In this document: in pieces, positions 1-6,863 of the stretch
How positions within the stretch are numbered: the stretch's first letter is position 1
Layout of the letters: each line of letters begins with the position of its first letter
Assembly: GCA_964410125.1 (NCBI GenBank)
Contig: CAYPGQ010000065.1
Coordinates: 1 to 23,023, forward strand
Direction of reading: 5' to 3'
Source: G020348385 sp964410125
Lineage (GTDB): Bacteria > Acidobacteriota > Aminicenantia > Aminicenantales > Aminicenantaceae
DNA length: 23,023 nt
Translations under genes and position numbers: made by a program
The notes under the pieces: generated by a model
Seen by the model: the letters and a program-made list of their open reading frames with translations, nothing else
Databases searched by the model: none
What the model was told of the DNA's origin: nothing

Positions 1-2
1 CG

Positions 3-830
3 TGGACACCTCCAAAGAACGGAAAGCGGGGCGGCCAACCGATCTATTCTGACATTGCCATCGAGACTTCGTTATTGCTCAGGATGGTCTTTCACCTTCC
101 ATTACGCCAGGCAGAAGGATTCCTCAAATCTATCCTAAAACTAATGGATTTGTATCTGCCCTGCCCAGATCACACAACCGTATCCCGCCGGAATCGAACG
201 GTAAACGTCTGCAGTTGTGCTGGGAGCTTGCCGGACGGCCCTGTGAACTTTATCGTGGACAGCACGGGTTTGAAGATCTGTGGCCAGGGAGAATGGCACT
301 CCAAGAAGCATGGTAAAAGGCTGCGCAAACGTTGGAAGAAACTTCACATTGGCGTGAATGAGAACGGTCGGATCCTGGCTTCTAAGGTAACTGGTGGACA
401 CGAACATGATCCATCTCAAGTTCCTAACCTTCTGACTCAAGTTAACAGAGAAATTGAACGATTCGTAGGGGACGGAATCTATGACCAGGAGGCAGTATAC
501 GAGGCTGTGGACCATCATTCACCAGGAGCCGAGGTTGTCGTGCTGCCGAGAAAAGACGCGGTGTTGTCCAGCAATTCCATCAGCGCTTACTCTTATCGAA
601 ACCGTCATATTGAGGAGATCCGGAGCAAGGGATGGTCCGAGTGGAAACGTCAGTCTGGATACTATTTGCAGAGTCACGCGGAAAACGCATTCTATCGTTA
701 CAAAAGAATTATTGGGGGACGGCTGAGAGCCAAGAATGACGATGCTCAGAAGCAGGAAGCTGCGATTGGTTGCGCTATCCTGAATCAGATGCTCGAAATG
801 GGTGAACCTTTATCGTATGCTGTTGGATAG
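3..830 (+). CDS. IS5-family (IS903-like) DDE transposase, 5' end outside window
   Basis: The frame is open from the left edge of the window to a TAG at 830, so the true start lies upstream; an internal TTG at 75 is not a credible start. The product catalyses cut-and-paste transposition. The layout matches the IS903 group of IS5: an N-terminal helical part with the segment LPCPDHTTVSRR, then the first catalytic Asp in FIVDSTGLKI, the second in VGDGIYD, and the catalytic Glu in AENAFYRYKRIIGG. All three DDE residues are present and no stop or frameshift interrupts the visible 276 codons, so the enzyme may be active. The terminal inverted repeat lies 36 bp downstream of the stop. The element sits against a fragment of a second mobile element and a kinase remnant, suggesting a nested insertion. 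Confidence 0.92.
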   Translation, partial: WTPPKNGKRGGQPIYSDIAIETSLLLRMVFHLPLRQAEGFLKSILKLMDLYLPCPDHTTVSRRNRTVNVCSCAGSLPDGPVNFIVDSTGLKICGQGEWHSKKHGKRLRKRWKKLHIGVNENGRILASKVTGGHEHDPSQVPNLLTQVNREIERFVGDGIYDQEAVYEAVDHHSPGAEVVVLPRKDAVLSSNSISAYSYRNRHIEEIRSKGWSEWKRQSGYYLQSHAENAFYRYKRIIGGRLRAKNDDAQKQEAAIGCAILNQMLEMGEPLSYAVG

Positions 831-865
831 AATTGCTTGTCAGAAGAAAAGGTGCATATGTCTTC

Positions 866-883
866 GATTCATGCAACAAAGCT
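866..883 (+). repeat. Right terminal inverted repeat of the IS5-family element
   Basis: GATTCATGCAACAAAGCT closely resembles the reverse complement of the known IS903 terminal repeat (GGCTTTGTTGAATAAATC). It lies just downstream of the transposase stop. The left repeat and the target duplication are outside the window, so the exact last base (882-884) is uncertain. Confidence 0.75.
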
Positions 884-910
884 CTTTGACATCAGAATTT
901 TCTTATAATA
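884..910. repeat. 27-bp sequence shared with the IS91-like right end (copy 1)
   Basis: These 27 bases (CTTTGACATCAGAATT, then TTCTTATAATA) recur exactly at 16949-16975, just beyond the IS91-like transposase. Here the copy is squeezed between the IS5-family terminal repeat and the point where kinase homology begins (911). It is probably the right tip of an IS91-like element that entered a kinase gene and was later split by the IS5-family element. Confidence 0.7.
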
Positions 911-1090
911 TTCTTCGATGATTGTGTATCTTCCTCCAACAGTGCTGCCCTTTTGCAGCCTATCCACCGATGTGATGAAGGTTTTTGTGACGGAGATTTC
1001 GTCGGCAGGTTTTAAAGCTTCGCCACATTTGCCGCAGTAAAGGGTATCCTCAGAGTTCTCGTGCTGACATTTGGGGCATGTTACTCCCAT
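911..1090 (-). pseudogene. 5' remnant of a zinc-ribbon Ser/Thr kinase gene (60 codons)
   Basis: The start at 1090 has a good ribosome site (GGAGGATAAAA before ATG). The peptide starts MGVTCPKCQHENSEDTLYCG, giving a four-cysteine zinc ribbon (CPxC...CGKC), followed by a short acidic linker and GGRYTIIEE, the first strand of a kinase domain. Residue 60 aligns with residue 60 of the intact paralogue at 6864, and homology stops there, just before the glycine-rich ATP loop. The next 27 bases belong to a mobile-element end, so the reading frame runs on for only 13 foreign codons (YYKKILMSKSFVA) to a stop at 869. The rest of the gene, if it exists, would lie left of the insertion, outside the window. 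Kinase function is certainly lost from this piece. Confidence 0.88.
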
Positions 1091-1116
1091 TTTTATCCTC
1101 CAATGAGTTCGATGAA

Positions 1117-1145
1117 AACATATCAATTTAGCAAGGCAGAGTCAA
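1117..1145 (-). promoter_or_regulatory. Promoter of the truncated kinase gene
   Basis: On the minus strand TTGACT is followed after 17 bp by TATGTT. The first T lies 55 nt before the ATG. The same box, TTGACACT, sits 57 and 55 nt before the two other kinase starts in the window (6864, 22804), which supports it as a shared promoter element. Confidence 0.5.
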
Positions 1146-1198
1146 TTCAATAAGCGATAAGGGGTTGTAAATGAAAAAAGAGGATTGAACGATGGAAG

Positions 1199-1224
1199 GT
1201 CGCATAATGTATATATTTCACGCC
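1199..1224 (-). repeat. Dispersed palindrome, copy A
   Basis: A 26-bp unit read on the minus strand: GGCG, core TGAAATATATACATTATG, CGAC. It is one of five related units at gene boundaries (1199, 2513, 3956, 4013, 6615), with arms GNCG...CGNC around an AT core starting (C/T)GAAATA. It lies about 48 bp past the stop of the AAA ATPase gene. Confidence 0.7.
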
Positions 1225-1271
1225 ATATTTTTTGATGAAAAGGAGGAAATTGTCTTGCTTTGAGTAAAATC

Positions 1272-2420
1272 CTATTGCTTGAAAACAGGGAGACTTTGGA
1301 TAAGGTCGATAGGAACTACCGAGATGCCCTTATCAATGTCATATTTTTCCCGGCCAGGGTAAATTATCCATAAATGTTCAAGCCCTAGGTCTTCAATGGC
1401 AATTCGCATCGAGCGGTTTGAACCGGGTGCATCGGCGTATTTGAATTCGAAGCCATACCGATTACCCTCTACTGTTACCAGAAGATCCAATTCAGCACCT
1501 GCATGTGTTGCCCAGAAGTATATATCACGTGTTTTAAGTCCTCCGATTAGCTGTTCCAAACAAAAACCTTCCCAGGAGGAACCGATTTTTGGGTGCCCTT
1601 GCAGGTCGGCCATTGTATTTATTTGGAGAAGTGCATGAAGAATGCCACTGTCTCTGATATAGATTTTGGGTGCTTTCACCTGACGTTTACGAATGTTTTC
1701 GTACCACGGAGGAAGAACTCTGACCATATAAGCACCAGCAAGAATATCGAGATAACGGCGGGCAGTCTTTTCTGATGTTCCGAGAGAACGAGCAAAATGT
1801 GCTGCATTCCACACCTGACCATGATAATGAGAAATCATGGTCCAGAACCGTCGCAAAGTTTCTGCAGGAATAGTAATGCCCAATTGAGGAATGTCTCTTT
1901 CAAGAAATGTGCGGATAAAATCCTCTCGCCAGGCCATACTTGAATTCTCATCTTCTGCCAAAAAAGATCTGGGAAAACCACCCCTTAACCAGAGGCGGTA
2001 TCGCTTTTCCGTGCCGACTTCCCTTAGGTCGAATCCCGAAAGATCGATAAACCCGATCCTTCCGGCCAGAGATTCGGATACTCCTCTGACCAATCCTGGA
2101 GAGGCGGAGCCCAGTATGAGAAAACGGACAGTGCTTTTGGGGCGATCGACAAGAACTCTAAGAAGCTCGAAGAGGCCGGGCCTCCGTTGAATCTCATCCA
2201 TAACGACCAATCCTGAAAGTTCCTCAAGTGTACTCATGGGAGCGGAAAGCCGCCGGAGATCGACAGGATTTTCTAGGTCGAAATATGTGCATGGCTCACG
2301 CTCTGATATCATCCTGGCAAGAGTAGTTTTGCCGCATTGGCGTGGGCCCAGAAGAGCAGCAATAGGATGAACCTTAAACACAGTGGTAATTCGCTCAATA
2401 GCATCGGGACGTGGAATCAT
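1272..2420 (-). CDS. AAA+ ATPase of the AAA_14/DUF4143 family
   Basis: A 382-aa protein. Residues 25-33 (GPRQCGKTT) form the Walker A loop; LVVMDEIQ at 71-78 is Walker B with the DE pair; GSAS near 104-107 fits sensor 1. The C-terminal half contains a winged-helix-like segment (FARSLGTSEKTARRYLDIL) and the DUF4143 region with FWATHAGAELDLLV and YGFEFKYAD, a restriction-endonuclease-like core pattern (E..D...E.K). Length is normal for the family. These ATPases are common, often laterally moved and of poorly known function; some authors see them as archaeal/bacterial defence- or toxin-antitoxin-associated. The ATG directly follows a consensus -10, so there is no room for a ribosome site and the message should be leaderless. 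Palindromes A and D lie on either side of the gene. The gene has no operon partner. Confidence 0.9.
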   Translation of the reverse strand: MIPRPDAIERITTVFKVHPIAALLGPRQCGKTTLARMISEREPCTYFDLENPVDLRRLSAPMSTLEELSGLVVMDEIQRRPGLFELLRVLVDRPKSTVRFLILGSASPGLVRGVSESLAGRIGFIDLSGFDLREVGTEKRYRLWLRGGFPRSFLAEDENSSMAWREDFIRTFLERDIPQLGITIPAETLRRFWTMISHYHGQVWNAAHFARSLGTSEKTARRYLDILAGAYMVRVLPPWYENIRKRQVKAPKIYIRDSGILHALLQINTMADLQGHPKIGSSWEGFCLEQLIGGLKTRDIYFWATHAGAELDLLVTVEGNRYGFEFKYADAPGSNRSMRIAIEDLGLEHLWIIYPGREKYDIDKGISVVPIDLIQSLPVFKQ

Positions 2421-2426
2421 GATCTT

Positions 2427-2454
2427 ATTATATCATTGAAAATCAGGATGTCAA
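2427..2454 (-). promoter_or_regulatory. Consensus sigma-70 promoter, leaderless start of the AAA ATPase
   Basis: On the minus strand a perfect TTGACA (2454-2449) and a perfect TATAAT (2432-2427) are separated by 16 bp. Only six bases (AAGATC) lie between the -10 and the ATG at 2420, so transcription would begin at or next to the start codon. Confidence 0.8.
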
Positions 2455-2468
2455 GTACTGATTTTCAA
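2436..2468. promoter_or_regulatory. 11-bp inverted repeat overlapping the ATPase promoter (operator candidate)
   Basis: TTGAAAATCAG (2436-2446) and CTGATTTTCAA (2458-2468) are perfect inverted arms with an 11-bp centre that contains the -35 box. One arm fills most of the -35/-10 spacer. This is the position expected for a repressor site; autoregulation by the ATPase is a guess. Confidence 0.55.
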
Positions 2469-2512
2469 GTAACTATCAAATTATCCGAATGAGATTCTTC
2501 GGTTAATAAAAT

Positions 2513-2537
2513 GTCGTGAAATAATTAAGTTAGCGAC
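2513..2537 (+). repeat. Dispersed palindrome, copy D
   Basis: A 25-bp unit: GTCG, core TGAAATAATTAAGTTAG, CGAC; the arms extend to ATGTCG/CGACAT. It lies between the divergent ATPase and serine hydrolase genes. It shares the core GTGAAATAATTAA with copy E (4013). Confidence 0.7.
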
Positions 2538-2583
2538 ATTCTTACACTTATACAGGGAAGTCTTTTTTTTAATAAAGTTATTT

Positions 2584-2612
2584 TTTACAATAAAAGTATT
2601 GGACTATTTAAT
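2584..2612 (+). promoter_or_regulatory. Promoter of the serine hydrolase gene
   Basis: TTTACA (2584-2589) and TTTAAT (2607-2612) each match the sigma-70 consensus at five of six bases with a 17-bp spacer. The leader would be about 30 nt. Confidence 0.5.
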
Positions 2613-2647
2613 ATTATATCCATGCAGGTTCATAAAAGGAGAAATAG

Positions 2648-3838
2648 ATGAAAGCTCTTCGTCTTCGGATATTGCTCCCCGTTTTCGGTATCTTAGGTAT
2701 GTTCCTATTTTCTATTCTATCCGGCACTGAGAGCTTGGATGCGACACATCCTAAAACTGATAAATGGCAGACCATTGAAGGAGAATGTAAAAAGCCAAGC
2801 CAGGCAGATAGCTTCCTCCGCAAAGTCCTGGATAAATCAAGCGCAACTGCTTTGTCTGTCGCGGTCGTTCAGGGCTCTGATGTCGTTTTCCAGCAGTCCA
2901 TGGGAATAGTCGATAAAAATACGAATAAACTTGTCGATGAGCAGACAGTTTTCCGGACTGCCTCTTTGAGCAAACCCGTTTTCGCCTACCTTGTTATGAA
3001 GCTTGTGGACGAAGGATTGCTCGATGTGGATAAGCCCTTGCATCAATACCTGGAACGGCCGCTTTATGAATACCCTGATTATGCAGACCTTAAAGATGAT
3101 GAGAGATATAAATTGCTAACAGTCAGGATATTGTTGAGCCACCAGAGCGGTTTTCCTAATTGGCGCGTTATGAATCCAGATAGACGCCTGGATTTCAAAT
3201 TTGCCCCAGGGAAAATGTTCAAATACTCAGGTGAAGGCTACAGGCTTCTGCAGTTCATCCTGGAAGAGATGACCGACAAAGACCTAAATCGCCTTGCCAA
3301 GGAAAAAGTCTTCCTCCCTCTGGGAATGACCAACACGTCTTTTCTCTGGGAAAAGCGTTTCGACAGTAATTTTGCTGTTAACTTGAGAACAGGACTTCGC
3401 CGATTGATAGAAAGGACAAGAACCGTTCCAAATGCTGCTGCATCTATACTGACTAATACACAAGATTACGCAAAATTCCTTTTGGCCATTATGAATGGAA
3501 CGGGTTTGAAGCCCAAATCTCTTAAAATGATGCTGGAGCCTCAAGTCAACATCACATCTGAGAGTCTTCATGCCCCTCAGGATACTGATCCGAAAATTCA
3601 TGAAACCAGTCATTTGGCCTGGTCGATGGGCTGGGGCAGGTTCCGCTGCTCTCAAGGTGAGGCCATTTTTCATGTCGGTTATGAAGAAGGATGCGATAAC
3701 TATGCAGTTGTTTTTTTGGACCACAAGATTGGAATAGTTCTCCAAAGTGTGATAACTGAATTTGCGGGTATTGCTCCCGCTGTAGTGAAGGAACTCATCG
3801 GTGACATTTATTCACCATTTTCTTGGCTACAATACTAA
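2648..3838 (+). CDS. Exported serine hydrolase, class C beta-lactamase/PBP fold
   Basis: A 396-aa protein with an N-terminal signal segment (KALRLRILLPVFGILGMFLF). The family includes class C beta-lactamases, D,D-peptidases and esterases that use an acyl-serine. The SxxK motif is Ser106-Leu-Ser-Lys109 in RTASLSKPVF. The usual LLSHxSG motif is present as LLSHQSGFPNW (162-172). The second motif is YSGEGY at 193, where the canonical Tyr-x-Asn is Tyr-Ser-Gly, as in many esterase-like members, and HVG near the C-terminus stands in for KTG. True beta-lactamase activity is therefore not implied; a periplasmic esterase or peptidase is more likely. AAGGAGAAATAG gives the ribosome site for the ATG at 2648. 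The gene is monocistronic, divergent from the ATPase and bounded by palindromes D and B. Confidence 0.9.
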   Translation: MKALRLRILLPVFGILGMFLFSILSGTESLDATHPKTDKWQTIEGECKKPSQADSFLRKVLDKSSATALSVAVVQGSDVVFQQSMGIVDKNTNKLVDEQTVFRTASLSKPVFAYLVMKLVDEGLLDVDKPLHQYLERPLYEYPDYADLKDDERYKLLTVRILLSHQSGFPNWRVMNPDRRLDFKFAPGKMFKYSGEGYRLLQFILEEMTDKDLNRLAKEKVFLPLGMTNTSFLWEKRFDSNFAVNLRTGLRRLIERTRTVPNAAASILTNTQDYAKFLLAIMNGTGLKPKSLKMMLEPQVNITSESLHAPQDTDPKIHETSHLAWSMGWGRFRCSQGEAIFHVGYEEGCDNYAVVFLDHKIGIVLQSVITEFAGIAPAVVKELIGDIYSPFSWLQY

Positions 3839-3955
3839 TCTTCTGATTGTCAATGCATCAAATCCCATACAAGAAAATATTTGTATTTGCCCAATTGCGT
3901 CACAAGTCAGCTAGCTCGAATCAAAAATCGCATTGAAATTGCAATCGGTTGGGAT

Positions 3956-3981
3956 GTCGTCAAATGTATATATTTCGCGAC
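3956..3981 (-). repeat. Dispersed palindrome, copy B
   Basis: A 26-bp unit read on the minus strand: GTCG, core CGAAATATATACATTTGA, CGAC. It stands 31 bp from copy E in opposite orientation; ATTTCGCGACATAT of B and ATATGTCGTGAAAT of E pair with one mismatch, so the two can form one long hairpin. It is 118 bp past the hydrolase stop. Confidence 0.75.
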
Positions 3982-4012
3982 ATATTTGATTAATCCCCGG
4001 GAATACAGATAT

Positions 4013-4037
4013 GTCGTGAAATAATTAATTTCACGTC
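4013..4037 (+). repeat. Dispersed palindrome, copy E
   Basis: A 25-bp unit whose extended arms ATGTCGTGAAAT and ATTTCACGTCAT are complementary apart from one position, around AATTA. It begins eight bases past the stop of the FG-GAP gene. It has no T-run, so it is not a standard rho-independent terminator, but an RNA hairpin here could protect or end the minus-strand message. Confidence 0.75.
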
Positions 4038-4044
4038 ATTCTGT

Positions 4045-6408
4045 TCAATGGTTCTTCAGCAAGGAAGAGGAATCTTGTGGAATGTCCTGTGGTTGGGATC
4101 GCTTACTAGCTTTCCCACTATCTTCATTGATCACATGACGCCTATTGACTTCTAGCTCGTTGACTATTTGGAACTTGTCTCCAATCCAACGCACTACTAC
4201 ATCTATTGTTCCGGTGTATTCGCCAAGGCCAACATGGATAACCTGATCGTCACAAGATGAGTATCCCCGCATGCCAGCGACTTCTCGCACATAAACTCTT
4301 CCATTTGCCTGCACTGTAACCCGTGCTCCGTAGGCCATGCTGTTGACATGGTTGCCGCCATGGAGTTTCAGTTCAATCCAATTTGCTGTTTCCGGGATTC
4401 TTCCCCCATCGATCAATTTATTTTCATAGAGAAGCAGCCCTTTGTTTCCATCGATCACAAACCAATCCAAATCCCCGTCATTGTCGAAATCAGCGGCTGC
4501 CTGCCCGCAGGCATCGGAGGCGAATGCTCCTGTCCGAAAGGTAACCTCCCGGAAGGAACCGTCCCCAACTCCTTCGTAGAGTTGATTCACCCAGACCCGG
4601 TAGCAGTTTGTCATCGACAAATCGAGATGGCCGTCGTTGTTGAAATCGGCCAGCAGCGGATCAGTTGTGGTTTCGCGGAACATAAGTCCCGCATGAACCG
4701 TGTGATCTTGAAAGTCATGACCTGTGTTTAAATACACACGTGATAGGTCCATGATGGACGGTGGGTTCATAGCTAAAAATCGTGGATGGGATAGGTTTGC
4801 GCAGACAAGATCGAGGGTGCCGTCTCTATTGAGGTCTCCCCATACGGATCCGCTGGTATGTCCCCAATAAGTTGTTCCCTTCAAAACGGTTTGTAATCCC
4901 TCTACACCACGATCCAATCCCACTTGAACCTCAGGGCGCTTGTCATCCCCGAACCAGGGCGCATCAGCACATTGCACAAAGGCTGCTCGGCCCTCTTCCG
5001 AAACATTGCGCCACAGCGTATTGCGATCGAGTCTATAGTTGGAGACATAGATATCGGAGTGTCCGTCGTTATCATAGTCACCGGGACTGACACCTTTGCC
5101 GCATTGTTCGATGTCATCTCCTCTAAAACCCCAAGTCTCTGTAACGTTTTCAAAAGTCCCGTCCCCTTTATTGCGAAGGACAGCATCAGGAAGCCCTCCT
5201 GTTCCGTCTGGACTTTCATAACCTGAAATATAGACATCGATCAAGCCATCCCCGTCTCCATCGAACAGGCCGATCCCACCGGGATTCTTGACTGTTCTAT
5301 TTGATGGACGGATCACAGGCCGAAAAATTCGCCCTTTGGTCTGTAAGGATACGCAAACCTTGTCCGGACCTGCAACAATGACGTCGACCAAGCCGTCGTT
5401 GTCGACATCGACAAAAGCCCCACAAATGCCTTTGATATCGAGACCCAGCTTGTCATCGACACGTATGAATCTGCCGCTGCCTTCCAGATTGCGCCACATT
5501 CCGTGACCAGGAACCAGCACATCCGCGTAACCGTCATTGTCGTAGTCTCCGAGAGCGATTCGATTGTACGCATCATCCGCTATCCTTAAACCACATTCCT
5601 CAAGACCAGTATTTCTGACTAGATCGAAGCGGATAGTCGTTTCGGGCTGGTCCTTAAGAAAAGGATTGGCTGATTTGTCCATCGCAAGTCCGCTTTCAAC
5701 AAGGCAATACGCTGACAGGGATTCGTGTGGTAGAAGTTGCGTGATTTTAGCTTGGGCTATCGGGTTGTCCAATTGGCTGCTTTTCACAACTTCTTTAAAG
5801 GCTTCTACCAAATAGTGATAGTGTTTTTTCGCGAGTTCCACGCCTTGTCGTCTGTCATCAGAGTTTTTGGATGATACAAATCCGATGGCGAAATAAATGA
5901 CAGCCTGTGAGGTGGCTGAACGGAGTGCCCTCTCCTCATTGGGAAGATTGAGATGATTCGAAAGGGAACTGGGAGAATCCAAAAGCGAATGGACCTGCTT
6001 TTCGGACTTTTCCCACAGGCCGAGGGCCTTTTCCCTCTGGCCGGTTTCCATCAGCCCCCAGAAGTAGACTCCTCGAATCATATGTTCCCTCCAGGTGCCA
6101 TTCATGATTCCTTCCAGACGCCTGCTCAACTGGACGATCTCTTCACCGGTGATCGTTTCCCAATTATAAGCTCGACCGATTCTTCCCATAATAAGGTTCG
6201 CAGATTCCTCGATCGGGAGCGTTTTAGGGTCAACACCAAGTTTCACAAGTTTATCCAGAATTCGTGCCGTTTCGAGCTGGTTCGATTCATTAATGGCAGC
6301 GTTCAAATGGGACTTCAGCAGTTCAACGTCCTCGTTGTACCGACATGTCGGAGAGAAAAGGAAACACATGGAAAAAACAAGTATAGTGGACACAGTTTTG
6401 AGTTTCAT
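4045..6408 (-). CDS. Exported FG-GAP/VCBS repeat protein with C-terminal ASPIC/UnbV domain (CRTAC1-like)
   Basis: The start at 6408 (MKLKTVSTILV...) is chosen because GGGAGGAAAC precedes it and the signal peptide begins there; the frame stays open eight codons further. The segment MCFLFSPTC could be a lipobox-like end of the signal, so the protein may be a lipoprotein. After an alpha-helical region of about 220 residues come at least seven FG-GAP/VCBS-type calcium loops of the DxDxDG type (GDYDNDGYADV, VDVDNDGLVDV, GDGDGLIDV, GDYDNDGHSDI, GDLNRDGTLDL, ADFNNDGHLDL, ADFDNDGDLDW), which build an integrin-like beta-propeller. The ASPIC/UnbV domain follows (GARVTVQANGRVYVREV...GYSSCDDQVIHVGLG). 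Such proteins are secreted and bind calcium; their ligands are generally unknown. No neighbour is co-oriented. Confidence 0.9.
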   Translation of the reverse strand: MKLKTVSTILVFSMCFLFSPTCRYNEDVELLKSHLNAAINESNQLETARILDKLVKLGVDPKTLPIEESANLIMGRIGRAYNWETITGEEIVQLSRRLEGIMNGTWREHMIRGVYFWGLMETGQREKALGLWEKSEKQVHSLLDSPSSLSNHLNLPNEERALRSATSQAVIYFAIGFVSSKNSDDRRQGVELAKKHYHYLVEAFKEVVKSSQLDNPIAQAKITQLLPHESLSAYCLVESGLAMDKSANPFLKDQPETTIRFDLVRNTGLEECGLRIADDAYNRIALGDYDNDGYADVLVPGHGMWRNLEGSGRFIRVDDKLGLDIKGICGAFVDVDNDGLVDVIVAGPDKVCVSLQTKGRIFRPVIRPSNRTVKNPGGIGLFDGDGDGLIDVYISGYESPDGTGGLPDAVLRNKGDGTFENVTETWGFRGDDIEQCGKGVSPGDYDNDGHSDIYVSNYRLDRNTLWRNVSEEGRAAFVQCADAPWFGDDKRPEVQVGLDRGVEGLQTVLKGTTYWGHTSGSVWGDLNRDGTLDLVCANLSHPRFLAMNPPSIMDLSRVYLNTGHDFQDHTVHAGLMFRETTTDPLLADFNNDGHLDLSMTNCYRVWVNQLYEGVGDGSFREVTFRTGAFASDACGQAAADFDNDGDLDWFVIDGNKGLLLYENKLIDGGRIPETANWIELKLHGGNHVNSMAYGARVTVQANGRVYVREVAGMRGYSSCDDQVIHVGLGEYTGTIDVVVRWIGDKFQIVNELEVNRRHVINEDSGKASKRSQPQDIPQDSSSLLKNH

Positions 6409-6614
6409 GTTTCCTCCCATTAAAGATACCAATCCCTAACTCCAAGGGGACAACTGGAATCTTATCGTAAGGTATGAATTAATGCAATTGAACAAAGCCT
6501 AAGGGCTCTCCACATTCCAAACAGAATATACAGGTATCAGGATTCCTTTTAGAGGGGAGTGTAAATTCAAAATACCTTCAAAATACTTTGATTTAGTGAT
6601 TCAACGGAAAGGAG

Positions 6615-6640
6615 GACGTAAAATGTATATATTTCGCGTC
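6615..6640 (-). repeat. Dispersed palindrome, copy C
   Basis: A 26-bp unit read on the minus strand: GACG, core CGAAATATATACATTTTA, CGTC. The core CGAAATATATACATTT is identical to that of copy B over 16 bases. It lies between the divergent FG-GAP and kinase genes. Confidence 0.7.
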
Positions 6641-6740
6641 AATTAGAACTGCGGACTTCGGTTGACATGCATTGCCGAATTAAGTATTTATTAGACACAT
6701 TTTTCGGGATTTTCATCATAGACAAAAAAGGAGGGGCTAT

Positions 6741-6794
6741 ATGCAGCAACTCGGCATGGAGCTTAAACCGAAGGAGCATAGCGAGGATACATAG
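6741..6794 (+). CDS. Possible 17-aa small ORF
   Basis: ATG at 6741 is preceded by AGGAGGGGCTAT, a near-ideal ribosome site, and encodes MQQLGMELKPKEHSEDT before TAG. It lies upstream of the putative kinase promoter (6807), so it is not an obvious leader peptide for that transcript. It may be a chance frame or the start of an eroded gene. Confidence 0.25.
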   Translation: MQQLGMELKPKEHSEDT

Positions 6795-6806
6795 ATTTTA
6801 ATCTGA

Positions 6807-6835
6807 TTGACACTCTTTCCATAAATCAACATTAT
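6807..6835 (+). promoter_or_regulatory. Kinase promoter with TTGACACT box
   Basis: TTGACA (6807-6812) and CATTAT (6830-6835) with a 17-bp spacer. The box TTGACACT is 57 nt before the start codon, as in the paralogues at 1090 and 22804. Confidence 0.5.
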
Positions 6836-6863
6836 TTACCCAAAAGGCTGTAAAGGGATAGCA

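Larger units (their letters stand above)
6433..6863. other. Intergenic region between FG-GAP protein and kinase
   Basis: This 431-bp divergent region holds palindrome C (6615-6640), a 17-codon open frame with a strong ribosome site (6741-6794) and the kinase promoter (6807-6835). A lone TTGACA at 6662 has no convincing -10. Nothing else coding was seen. Confidence 0.6.

Noticed and set aside
3868..3887. Small hairpin ATACAA-8-TTGTAT downstream of the serine hydrolase
   Set aside because: Six AT-rich pairs and no following T-run; not convincing as a terminator.
6662..6690. Second kinase promoter (TTGACA at 6662)
   Set aside because: The hexamer at the right distance (TATTTA) matches the -10 consensus at only three positions, and the conserved box at 6807 explains the gene better.
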